Shown here: in pieces, positions 47,467 to 55,594 of the stretch
Layout: each line of letters opens with the position of its first letter
Numbering within the stretch: position 1 is the first letter of the stretch
DNA from: Gammaproteobacteria bacterium
Lineage (GTDB): Bacteria > Pseudomonadota > Gammaproteobacteria > JAJPIJ01
Direction of reading: 5' to 3'
Assembly: GCA_021324815.1 (NCBI GenBank)
Contig: JAJPIJ010000036.1
Coordinates: 1 to 59,811, forward strand
Length of the DNA stretch: 59,811 nt
The notes under the pieces: generated by a model
What the model was told of the DNA's origin: nothing
The model's input: the letters and a program-made list of their open reading frames with translations, nothing else
Database searches by the model: none
Program-made: the position numbers and the translations under genes

Positions 47467-48294
47467 TTAGCCGGGTTTCTGCGTCCAGGCGCCGATGATC
47501 GAGGGTAGTATCGAGATGCCATCCCGGCTGATTAATTCCTCTCGCAGGCGCGCCGCCAATGTTTCAATCTTCACTTCCGCTCTGGTTGCAACACCGAGGC
47601 GCTCCATTACCGGCAGCATGGCGGCAGAGATGGCCGTAGCGTAGTCGGGATTGAATGAGTCAGCGCCGCCAATGCGCGCGTGCAAATTCATGTGCGGCGC
47701 AGGCAACCCGGCCCCTCGGAATACGGCATGGAGCTTCGATCCCATCTGTACATCTACACCCGCGCGCTGAAATGCCGTTTTTATCCATTCTCCCTGCTGA
47801 CGCCACAGCGGCAAATCCAAAGGCATGGTGCGGGAGTGACTGATGTCCATTTCCTGAAACGCGATGACGCCGCCATCGCGAATGTGTCGCGCCGCTCTTT
47901 GCAAAACGGCGGAAGGGTCCGGCAGAAATATGAGTACGAAGCGGCCGATCAAAGCGTCGAAGGAGTCCGTTAAATCCAATTCGTTCAAGTCGGCTTGTAT
48001 GAAGCGCATATGCCGGAAACCCTCCTGCTCGGCGCGCCGGCGGGCAAGCTGCAGCGACTCCGGAGATTTATCCACACCGGTGACACTACCCGCTGGCCCC
48101 ACCATGCGCGCCGCCAGCAGCGACACGTCGCCGGCGCCGCAGCCGATGTCGAGCACACGCATGCCGGGCTTGAAACCGGCGCGGCGCAGCACGTCCTCGG
48201 TGAATTCGGCGTAAAACTCCGACTGCCGGATCAGGCGTTGAAATTCAGCGTCAGAATAACCGAGCGCATAATCCACTCCAGACCGGTCATTCAT
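47467..48294 (-). CDS. SAM-dependent class I methyltransferase
   Basis: The 275-residue protein has motif I VLDIGCGAGDVSLLAARMVG (about 47-66), the acidic motif II VTGVDKSPESLQ, motif post-I RFIQADLNELDL and the DGGVIAFQEMD strand. It resembles the UbiE/small-molecule methyltransferase group. The methyl acceptor is unknown. It is probably a small organic acid, ketone or polyketide-like intermediate, given the flanking SnoaL-like, reductase and aldehyde dehydrogenase genes. Confidence 0.87.
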   Translation of the reverse strand: MNDRSGVDYALGYSDAEFQRLIRQSEFYAEFTEDVLRRAGFKPGMRVLDIGCGAGDVSLLAARMVGPAGSVTGVDKSPESLQLARRRAEQEGFRHMRFIQADLNELDLTDSFDALIGRFVLIFLPDPSAVLQRAARHIRDGGVIAFQEMDISHSRTMPLDLPLWRQQGEWIKTAFQRAGVDVQMGSKLHAVFRGAGLPAPHMNLHARIGGADSFNPDYATAISAAMLPVMERLGVATRAEVKIETLAARLREELISRDGISILPSIIGAWTQKPG

Positions 48295-48331
48295 CTTTTT
48301 AACATCCTCCGTCGCTGATCATTGGACTGGG

Positions 48332-49204
48332 CTACCAGTAGGGCGCCGGCGCAGGGAGGGCTGCGCCACAAGGACATTTCCCCGCGACCTGATCGTAATC
48401 AGACAAGCGCAAACAGGCCGTGCAACGTGACCCAAGGTGTTTGATGCGCACCGGCGACCAGACACTGAGCATCCCACCCAGCGTGAAATCCGAGTTGTAC
48501 ATCCGATCCACCGCCTCCCGATGGGCGCCGATGTTGAATATCTGGCGGACATCTTCAATATTCTCCCAAGCGGTCACTGTGTACATGCGTGGGCCAACAC
48601 CTGCGGTCAGCGCACTGATGAGGCCGGGCAACTTCGCCATTTCGCCATACATCCTGCGGCTGTAGCTGCGCACCTCATCGCGTTCCAGCTCCGAGCGCAC
48701 CTGCAACATAGTCAGGCTGAACGCCCCCGGTTTGGTGAGCTTGCCTTGGTGCAGGTTGACGCTGTAACCAAACTCAACAGGGCCCATCGTGCGCGGCTGA
48801 ACCAGGACCTGCATCCCCAGTTGTTCCGGCACGGCGCGCGAGTCAAAGTAGCCCTTGACCGAACGCACCATGTTGCCATCCAAGGTGATGAAATCCGCGC
48901 CCGGCAACATGATGGGCTTGCCGGACGGTGGCACTCCCCGGTAAGGGCCGTTGTGGGTGCCACGCATGACCCACTGCGCGGACACCGTGCGATCGGCGAT
49001 GAGCTTCGGGCCCGTGATTTCAAATGACAAGTCGGGAAATCCCGCAAACAGGCTCGATGCATAATCGCCGATGGCCTGGCCGGTGACTTCACCGGCGACA
49101 GGATCCCAGTAAGTGCCGCCTTCGGCAAAGGTGGCGACGAGCGCACTGGGATCGCGGCGGTTCCACGCCTCGAAGTAGCGCTGAACGGCGGCGATGGTAT
49201 CCAT
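48332..49204 (-). CDS. SnoaL-like protein fused to a second domain and a C-terminal zinc ribbon
   Basis: The 290-residue protein has a SnoaL/NTF2-like domain (1-130: VQRYFEAWNRRDPSALVATFAEGGTYWDP). The middle segment (about 135-255) has an ABM- or ferredoxin-like feel (GAFSLTMLQVRSELERDEVRSYSRRMYGEMAKLPGL, MYTVTAWENIEDV). The C-terminus holds four cysteines as CTACLRL...GKCPCGA, a probable zinc ribbon. SnoaL-like domains bind small hydrophobic ligands or catalyse cyclisation. The fusion is unusual, and the zinc site suggests binding to a partner or nucleic acid. It lies nine bases after the aldehyde dehydrogenase gene. Confidence 0.75.
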   Translation of the reverse strand: MDTIAAVQRYFEAWNRRDPSALVATFAEGGTYWDPVAGEVTGQAIGDYASSLFAGFPDLSFEITGPKLIADRTVSAQWVMRGTHNGPYRGVPPSGKPIMLPGADFITLDGNMVRSVKGYFDSRAVPEQLGMQVLVQPRTMGPVEFGYSVNLHQGKLTKPGAFSLTMLQVRSELERDEVRSYSRRMYGEMAKLPGLISALTAGVGPRMYTVTAWENIEDVRQIFNIGAHREAVDRMYNSDFTLGGMLSVWSPVRIKHLGSRCTACLRLSDYDQVAGKCPCGAALPAPAPYW

Positions 49205-49213
49205 TTCTCCTCC

Positions 49214-50977
49214 TCAGCCGCGCATCGCGTTGAAGACGATGCCCGGCACCTTGGCCCAGCTCGCATTCTCCTCCATTGCCACGATCCGCGGCACCACCTT
49301 GTGGGCGGTGCGGTGAGTCGGGAAGTAGCCGGGCTTGGGGAAGCCGGTCAGCGGCGCGCGCATCACCACCTTCTCGACGCCTTCCAGCATCGAGGTGTTG
49401 TGCACGAAGCCGCGCCCGCTCTGGATGTTGTCCAACGTTGAGCCCGGATGAGCGCCCCACGGCGGCGAAGCCATCACGAATGACAATCCTGAATAACTAT
49501 TCACCGTGACCGTGCCAAAGCGCAGGCGGGTGATGGCGCGCTCCACCGCCTCGTTCACGCGCGGATCCTTGAGCGATTTCGGATGCACGACGAGGCCCGC
49601 GGTGAGCGTGCCCCAGAGCCTGTTGTTGGCAAAGTCCACCGCCCGGTCCAGAAACTCCAGCGGATCACTGCTGCCCAATCTGGCTTCGGAGATCAGGGAG
49701 CAGAACGGCTCCTGCGAGTACAGCGGCTCGTCGCGCGCATTGGGATCAAGACCGCTGATGAAGGTCCACGGCAGCGTGCCTGCCGCCGCGGTCCCGATCA
49801 TTTTCACATGCGCGCGGCCGGAGGTGAGGGTTCGCCAGCGATCCTCGGCGCCGGGATAATAGGCCTGTCGCGGCGCCGCCGCCGCGCAGATGTCCTGCAT
49901 GCCCTTGACGAAGATATCGCTGCCATTCCAGCCTTTGGGCAGCGCCAGCATCTTCGAGGCGTTGCAAAGGAATGAGGCGTTCATGAGAAAGTAACTCGCC
50001 GCGTCCTCGGCCTGGAAGCGCAGTTCCTTCTCGCTGTAGGGGCCGGGCACGACGATGACCGGCGTGATGTTGCCGAGCTCGGAGGTGATGGGTTTCTTCA
50101 GCAGCGGATCGTTGCGCTGCATGCGCGCCTCGCGCTCCACCCCGGGCGGCCCCCAGACGATGTTGTCATGGGCCTTGTCGGAGCCGGTGATGTGCACCTC
50201 GTCGATGTCACGGTGGTAAACGAGATAGCGGCCTTCCTCGGCGCCGCCATACGTCACGGCGAGAAAATTCCGCTGGATGGCCTCGGCGAAGGCTTCCTCG
50301 ATGTAAGGGCCGATGTAGGCGTTCACCGGGTTCATCTTGATCAAACAAACCCTGCCCTCGTTGAACAGGAAGGTGATCGCATCCATGGAGGGAATGGCGG
50401 CAATGTTGCCGGCACCCAGTATCAACACCACCCGTCCATCGTGTGCGGGGTGCTTGTAGAAACCGGCGCGGGAGGATGAGAGTTTCTCTTCCGTGACGCC
50501 GGGCTGCATGTGCACATCGATGCTCCAGTCCTTGAACAGCATTCCGTCGATGGCATTGCCGGGAAACAGGCGCACCGCGAGCCGTCCGTCGATGGTTCTG
50601 CCCACCGGACCGATGGGCGTATTGCCGGTTTGCTTGAGCGCTTGCATCGATTCGCGGATGAGGCGCAGTTGCCGCACCACGCCCCAGGGGCCGGTGGCCC
50701 ATTCCTCGGCCTCCATCGGTGTGCCCATGGCGATGCCCTTGGCCCGGCAGCCGGCCTCCACGCTGCGCCCGGCAACGCGGAGATACCCGCGCTGCATGCC
50801 TTCGGCGAGCCGGATGCGCTCATCGATGGACAGCCGTGCGAAGGTTCTGGCGCCTTCGCGCAGGCGTTTGATGGCGGCATCCATCTGCGACTGGCTGGAA
50901 TTGGGCGGCGCATGGACCGCCGGGCTTACTGCATAACTGGCGAACTCTCGCAATTTCATGACCGCGCTCATGTTCAT
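49214..50977 (-). CDS. Aldehyde dehydrogenase superfamily protein
   Basis: The 587-residue protein is longer than typical aldehyde dehydrogenases (about 480-500). Catalytic features are present: Glu300 in TSELGNITPVIV, Cys338 in NASFLCNAS, and the cofactor-binding LGAGNIAAIPSMDAITFLFNEG. The N-terminal 60 residues and the loop carrying GAEEGRYLVYHRDID are atypical. It could oxidise a large or aromatic aldehyde, or reduce an acyl thioester; the sequence cannot decide. It leads a run of four metabolic genes on the minus strand. Confidence 0.87.
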   Translation of the reverse strand: MNMSAVMKLREFASYAVSPAVHAPPNSSQSQMDAAIKRLREGARTFARLSIDERIRLAEGMQRGYLRVAGRSVEAGCRAKGIAMGTPMEAEEWATGPWGVVRQLRLIRESMQALKQTGNTPIGPVGRTIDGRLAVRLFPGNAIDGMLFKDWSIDVHMQPGVTEEKLSSSRAGFYKHPAHDGRVVLILGAGNIAAIPSMDAITFLFNEGRVCLIKMNPVNAYIGPYIEEAFAEAIQRNFLAVTYGGAEEGRYLVYHRDIDEVHITGSDKAHDNIVWGPPGVEREARMQRNDPLLKKPITSELGNITPVIVVPGPYSEKELRFQAEDAASYFLMNASFLCNASKMLALPKGWNGSDIFVKGMQDICAAAAPRQAYYPGAEDRWRTLTSGRAHVKMIGTAAAGTLPWTFISGLDPNARDEPLYSQEPFCSLISEARLGSSDPLEFLDRAVDFANNRLWGTLTAGLVVHPKSLKDPRVNEAVERAITRLRFGTVTVNSYSGLSFVMASPPWGAHPGSTLDNIQSGRGFVHNTSMLEGVEKVVMRAPLTGFPKPGYFPTHRTAHKVVPRIVAMEENASWAKVPGIVFNAMRG

Positions 50978-51119
50978 TCTCCTCTTCAGGTTATTCCGGC
51001 TTCGGCGGCAGGGAGATTTTTGCGCATCGCCGGTGGTTCGGAAATTTCCACGTCATCGCGAAAAGGCAGGCCGGCCTCCAGCTTTGACGCCGAGAGGCCG
51101 GTCTCCGCTGACTGCACGA

Positions 51120-51635
51120 TCACTTGCTGGCCACGGGCAGGCTGGTCTGACCCACCCAGTTGGCGACATAGTCCGTCGGCGAGGTGTAGTAGCCGCTGTA
51201 AGTGCCCTGACCCTGGATGCCCTGATACTTGCCGGTGCCCTTGACCTGCTCCCACGTGCCGACGAAGCTGATCTGCGGCTGGCCTTTCGACATGACCGTG
51301 CTCACATTGCCGCTCCATTTGATGTCAACCGAGCCGTCACCTTTGGTGAAGACGAGGTAGCCCTGATGCGGGCCGCTGCCTTGCAGGAGGGAGACGACCT
51401 CTTTGTTGACGATTTGCGCGCCGTCCATGAAGTTGGCGCTCTTGTTGGTGCCATGCGACTCATCCAGCATCAGCATGTCGCCGGCCTGGCTGGTGACCGG
51501 CAAAACCTCCTGCTTCGTCACTTTCGCGGTGAACGAACCGGAGATGGGATCAGCCTGGACAGTCAAGCTCACCGCAAATGCGCCCGTTATCAGTAACCGT
51601 ATTGCACTTCTTGGAATTAAAGCTGACGTTTTCAT
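51120..51635 (-). CDS. Small exported protein, allene-oxide-cyclase-barrel-like
   Basis: The 171-residue protein has a signal peptide (SAIRLLITGAFAVSLTVQA, then DPISG) and a beta-rich body. FVGTWEQVKGTGKYQGIQGQGTYSG is similar to the GTGKFKGIxGxGTY motif of barrel-type proteins annotated as allene oxide cyclase-like. Function unknown; probably periplasmic or secreted. The start at 51635 has GAGGG upstream; a longer frame to 51713 would begin inside a conserved regulatory element and is rejected. Confidence 0.75.
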   Translation of the reverse strand: MKTSALIPRSAIRLLITGAFAVSLTVQADPISGSFTAKVTKQEVLPVTSQAGDMLMLDESHGTNKSANFMDGAQIVNKEVVSLLQGSGPHQGYLVFTKGDGSVDIKWSGNVSTVMSKGQPQISFVGTWEQVKGTGKYQGIQGQGTYSGYYTSPTDYVANWVGQTSLPVASK

Positions 51636-51689
51636 AAGCAGGCCCTCTTTTGTAGGCGGGAAATCACGTTGCGATTGCAACGCTCGAAT

Positions 51690-51743
51690 GAAGTTTGAAT
51701 GTAAAGCCGCCACGAACGTAGTTTGTAACGGTTAGTAACCTTG
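51690..51743 (+). promoter_or_regulatory. Conserved ~50-bp element, copy A
   Basis: On the plus strand the blocks GAAGTTTG, GTAGTTT and AACGGTTAGTAAC occur in this order; 29 bases separate GAAGTTTG from AACGGTTA. TAAC-G-GTTA-G-TAAC holds overlapping dyads. It ends about 55 bases before the start of the minus-strand exported gene, in opposite orientation. Two more copies lie at 52672 and 52770. Confidence 0.6.
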
Positions 51744-51839
51744 GGAACGACTGGCCGGCCGGATTGCTTTTGCGGCATCAATCCAGCGGTGATGTCACCT
51801 TCTCAAAATGGCGATTTGCGCCGAGGGTTAAGTCAGGGT

Positions 51840-51998
51840 TTATGCCGCCATCGGCAGCAGGCGGCCCCGCCGCCACAGCGCAGCAAGCTGCGTGAAGAGA
51901 CCCGGAGCCCTGGCAAGCAGTTCGTCGAGATTACCGTAACCGCGATTGACGGCCTGATTCGCAAGCCATGCCGCCTGTTCCGTAATGTCGCTTTCCAT
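51840..51998 (-). CDS. Possible small hypothetical protein
   Basis: A 52-codon frame starting MESDITEQAAWLANQAVNRG and ending in WRRGRLLPMAA has an amphipathic, protein-like pattern, unlike its surroundings. No ribosome site stands out and no family is recognised. It could also be the 3' end of a longer decayed gene, since the same frame is open up to 52283. The rest of 51744-52298 holds nothing else I can support. Confidence 0.3.
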   Translation of the reverse strand: MESDITEQAAWLANQAVNRGYGNLDELLARAPGLFTQLAALWRRGRLLPMAA

Positions 51999-52298
51999 AA
52001 GGGCACGCCGCGTATTCCAACTGACCACCAGCGGACACGATCGCCCGTCCGCCTGGCGGGTAAGGCATGCCGATCCCGCGTTGAGCAAGGTAGTCAGAAG
52101 TCGATTGCCTTTGCGTGTGTTCATGTTGCCCAAGAATGGCATCGGCATTGGCATGGTGGAGATAAAAAGCGGGCGCGCCCGGCACCCTTCCTCCCCGGCG
52201 TCGCCGCGTAATCCGATGGATGTCGGACCATGCAGGCGACGACTTTGGAGGTCAGATAATCCGGGCGCGTCCATTGGGGCCACAGTAGTCGCACCGAT

Positions 52299-52628
52299 TT
52301 AGCGGATCGACACTTCCGCTTTTACCGGCACCGCATCGAATCGATGGCAGTAGCTGGCGCTGGTCATGCACTTGAGCGAATCCGTCCAGTTGCGCCCCCC
52401 CTGATAAGGTTCCGCCACTTCCCTCTCGCGTAACTGGGAATTCGTCCCTGGGTGGAACCCGATCTCCGTGACCAGTCCGGGCTGCCCGACTGTCGAGTCC
52501 TGTATCCGGGCATCCGTCCACGGTTGGAAACCCATACCGCCCGCGGCATGAGCGGCTCCAACCAGTACCATGGACAACACTGATGCACTGAGCACCTTCA
52601 TGGGAATGAAACGTTTTGCATTACGCAT
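52299..52628 (-). CDS. Small exported hypothetical protein
   Basis: The 109-residue protein has a signal peptide (MKVLSASVLSMVLVGAAHA) and a short mature part rich in Gly, Thr and Gln, with two cysteines (KCMTSASYCHRF) that could form a disulfide. No family is recognised. A second ATG nine codons in gives a tidier signal peptide. It is divergent from the frameshifted TolB/TPR gene, and two copies of the conserved element lie between them. Confidence 0.6.
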   Translation of the reverse strand: MRNAKRFIPMKVLSASVLSMVLVGAAHAAGGMGFQPWTDARIQDSTVGQPGLVTEIGFHPGTNSQLREREVAEPYQGGRNWTDSLKCMTSASYCHRFDAVPVKAEVSIR

Positions 52629-52671
52629 GGTTTACCTCCATCAGTTGAACAGGCTGCAATTCAGCCTGAGC

Positions 52672-52721
52672 GAAGTTTGGTTCAATGCCTGCGGCAAATG
52701 TAGTTTCAAACGGTTAATGAC
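52672..52721 (+). promoter_or_regulatory. Conserved ~50-bp element, copy B
   Basis: GAAGTTTG, GTAGTTT and AACGGTTAATGAC occur with the same 29-base gap as copy A. It ends about 45 bases before the start of the minus-strand exported gene, in the same relation as copy A has to its gene. Confidence 0.6.
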
Positions 52722-52769
52722 TTTTCGTAAAACGCCAATGCATTGATCGGGCAATGGTTCGGCCCGAGT

Positions 52770-52818
52770 GGAGTTTGGTCTAATATGTGATCCAGCGTAA
52801 TCGCTAACGGTTAGTAAC
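52770..52818 (+). promoter_or_regulatory. Conserved ~50-bp element, copy C
   Basis: GGAGTTTG and AACGGTTAGTAAC occur with a gap of 28 bases; the middle GTAGTTT block is weaker (GTAATC). It starts 98 bases after copy B as a tandem direct repeat, and ends 56 bases before the plus-strand TolB/TPR gene. Confidence 0.55.
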
Positions 52819-52874
52819 TTTGAAAGCGGCACTAGTGCACGGATGCTACCCGTGGTGCCCTTGGGGAATTCCTG

Positions 52875-54487
52875 ATGGCGGAACGAAAAACAGAGCGGGC
52901 AAACGCGGAAACTACCGAGGTTCGCGCCTGTCTCGAAAAAATTCTGATTAGTCACCCGTTCGCGCAGTCCGAGCGCCAGCAGCGTTTCCTCAAGTACCTT
53001 GTTAACGAGACGCTGGCTGGCCACGCCGAAAAGCTCAAGGGCTACACCATCGGCGTGGAGGTCTTCGACCGGGACTCCGATTTTGATCCGACGGTGGATG
53101 CCATCGTGCGCGTTGAGGCCGTGCGGCTGCGCGCCAAGCTGCGTGAATACTACGACAACGAGGGCCGCAGCGACTCACTGCGCATCGAGCTGCCGAAGGG
53201 CGGCTACATGCCGGTCATCCAGCCCCGCGTGAGCCAGGAAATCCCCCCGCCGCTGCGCGACACCCCACCTTTACAAAGGGGGGTGAGGGGGATTTACGAC
53301 ACCCGCCGATCATCGAGGACAAGCCGTCGCTGGCGGTGCTGCCGTTTGCCAATTTGAGCAGCGACCCTGAGCAGGAATATTTTGCCGACGGCATCACCGA
53401 GTGCCTGCTCATGGAGCTGTCAAGATTGTCGGGACTGTTTGTCATCTCCCGTCATTCCTCGTTTCTTTACAAAGGCCGGTCAAAGCGGGCCGAGGAGATC
53501 GGCGCCGAGCTCGGCGTGAGATTCCTCGTGGAAGGGAGCGTGCAACGTTCGGGATCGCAGGTGCGCATCACCGCCCAGTTGATCGACGCCAGCACGGGCG
53601 CACACCTGTGGGCGGAACGTTACGACCGTGAGCTTAAGGATATCTTTGCATTGCAGGACGATGTGACGCAGCACATCGTTGCCGTGTTGCAGGTGAGGCT
53701 CGGCAGTGACGATCAGAAACGTGCAAGCCATCAGGGCACCGCCAGCCTCGAAGCCCACGACCACGTGTTGCACGGCCTGGAGCGTTTCTGGACCTACGAG
53801 CGGGAGCCCGTTGAAGAATCCTCCGCCTTGTTTGCGAAAGCCGTTGAACTCGATCCGGGTTACGCCTTCGCGCATGCGTGGCTTGCCCGCGTCTTGACAT
53901 TCTGTTGGGCCATGTTATGGGACTCCCGCGAGGAGACCCTGACGCGGGCGTTTGATCATGCCCGCATGGCGGTCGATCTGGCGCCGCAACTGCCGTACGC
54001 CCACGCGGTTTTGTGCTGGTTGCAGATCTGGCGCAAGCAAAGCGAGGCGGCCATCGCCGCGGGCTGGCGGGCGGTGACGCTGGACCCGAACAATGCCGAC
54101 GCCCATTTCTTTCTGTCCATTGCCTTCTCGACCGCGGCGCGTGGAGAAGAAGCGTTGCACCATATCAGCAAGGCGTTGCGGCTCAATCCTCATCCCTCCG
54201 CTCTCTATCAATGGGGATTGGGCATGTGTTACTTCGTGTTGGAGGAGTACGACCAAGCCATCGCGGCATGCCGGCGCGGTGTCGAATTGAAGGATGCATT
54301 CATTTCCAATCACTTCTGGCTGTGCGTGACCTACACGCTGCTTGGACGTGATGAGGAGGCGCGGATTGAGCGCGAGAAGGCGCTCACACTCAGCGGCGGG
54401 CACAAGCCGGTGGTCCGTGGGATCTGGGTGGAGGAGGATTTGCGCCTGCGCATGAGGGGCTTGGCGCTGCTTGCCGGGCTGGCATAG
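52875..54487 (+). pseudogene. TolB-like/TPR protein, frameshifted paralog (G6 tract)
   Basis: This gene has the same domain order as the 42742 protein: N-terminal domain (CLEKILISHPFAQSERQQRF ... AIVRVEAVRLRAKLREYY), TolB-like domain (LAVLPFANLSSDPEQEYFAD ... FLVEGSVQRSGSQVRI) and TPR repeats. The first frame leaves the family after EIPPPLRDTPPLQRG; the second resumes at IIEDKPSLAVLPFANL. The break is in the palindromic repeat: this copy has six G (53278-53283) where the intact paralog has seven. One added G restores a 537-residue protein. Loss of function, a sequencing error, or slippage-driven on/off switching are all possible. Confidence 0.75.
53239..53295. repeat. Palindromic repeat inside a coding gene, copy 2 (G6)
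   Basis: This is the same AAATCCCCCC...GGGGATTT repeat as at 43121, with inner hairpin CACCCCACCTTT/AAAGGGGGGTG. It sits at the same place in the protein. Its G tract has six bases and breaks the reading frame. Confidence 0.75.
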
Positions 54488-54654
54488 TGAAAAGAGTGGG
54501 GAAATTCAATCTTCCCAGCATGTTACTTGGCCAAATTAGCAGCGCGCGCAAGCACCATTGCGTCACGGCTATTTAGGCTGTTTATATGGGATGTGCCATA
54601 ATTGTCTGAATCGGGGGGACAATTCCGGAGCCGCGTTGGCGTTACCCTAGTTTC

Positions 54655-55425
54655 ATGGCCAGAATCTTCGCAGTGGCGAACCAGAAGGGCGGGGTGGGCA
54701 AGACCACCACCAGCGTCAATCTGGCCGCGTCCTTTGCCGCCACCAGGCGGCGGGTGCTCTTGGTGGACATGGATCCGCAGGGCAACGCCACCATGGGCAG
54801 CGGCGCCGACAAGGGCCACCTGCGCTATTCCACATTCGATGTGCTCATGAACGACGTGCTGGTGGCCGAGGCCCGGCTCACGCTGGAGAAGGCGGGCTAT
54901 GACCTGCTGCCCGCCAACGGTGACCTCACCGGCGCGGAGGTGGGTCTCTTGGATGAACTGGGGCGCGAGCTGCGGCTGCGCACGGCGCTCACCCCGATCG
55001 CGCCTGACTACGATTACATCCTCATCGATTGTCCGCCGTCGCTCAACATGCTGACCGTGAACGCCCTGGTGGCGGCGGACTCGGTGATTATCCCCACGCA
55101 GTGCGAGTATTATGCGCTGGAGGGTCTGTCCGCCCTCGTCGGCACGATAGAGAAGATCCGCAAGATCCTGAACCCGAACCTGCAAATCGAGGGCCTGCTG
55201 CGCACCATGTACGACCCGCGCAATAATCTCGCCACCCAGGTCTCGGCGCAGTTGCTGAAGCACTTCAACGACAAGGTGTACAACACCGTCATCCCGCGTA
55301 ATATCCGCCTGGCGGAGGCGCCCAGCCACGGCCTGCCCGGCCTGCTGTACGATAAAACCTCGAGCGGCGCGGTGGCCTATCTGGCGCTGGCGGGGGAGAT
55401 GCTGCGGCGGTATGAGCCGGCGTGA
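54655..55425 (+). CDS. parA: Chromosome partitioning ATPase ParA (Soj)
   Basis: The 256-residue protein has the deviant Walker A KGGVGKTTTSVNLAASFA, the switch motif VDMDPQGNATMGSG, and IDCPPSLNMLTVNAL. It works with ParB to separate replicated origins. The start at MARIFAVANQKGG is standard. The usual upstream neighbour rsmG is displaced by the accessory island. The 167 bases before it (54488-54654) hold no gene; a promoter must be there but none is clear. Confidence 0.97.
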   Translation: MARIFAVANQKGGVGKTTTSVNLAASFAATRRRVLLVDMDPQGNATMGSGADKGHLRYSTFDVLMNDVLVAEARLTLEKAGYDLLPANGDLTGAEVGLLDELGRELRLRTALTPIAPDYDYILIDCPPSLNMLTVNALVAADSVIIPTQCEYYALEGLSALVGTIEKIRKILNPNLQIEGLLRTMYDPRNNLATQVSAQLLKHFNDKVYNTVIPRNIRLAEAPSHGLPGLLYDKTSSGAVAYLALAGEMLRRYEPA

Positions 55426-55445
55426 ATATCATTAACATTCTGAAT

Positions 55446-55556
55446 AAGTTCATCCTGAACTTCTCAGAATTCGGAAAGCAAAAAACGCGGTTTTTGCTTT
55501 CCTCCATTTGCAATGACGGAAGAGTCATTGCAAATGGCAGTGCGTCCCTGCACTGC
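55446..55556. repeat. Array of four consecutive hairpins (array B) between parA and parB
   Basis: Four perfect inverted repeats lie end to end: 55446-55462 (AAGTTCA-tcc-TGAACTT), 55473-55502 (GGAAAGCAAAAA arms), 55504-55537 (CCATTTGCAATGAC arms) and 55537-55556 (GCAGTGC/GCACTGC). The array fills the 169-base gap between two genes that are usually only a few bases apart. It shares the GCAAAAA/TTTTTGC hairpin with array A at 33429. It is probably transcribed with parAB. Confidence 0.8.
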
Positions 55557-55594
55557 GGGGAGTCAATAGACACAGTTACAGGGGGCAGCGAACA

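Noticed and set aside
53215-53445. CRISPR-like repeats around the palindromic sequence in the TolB/TPR gene
   Set aside because: It is a single palindrome, shared once with the paralog, without spacers.
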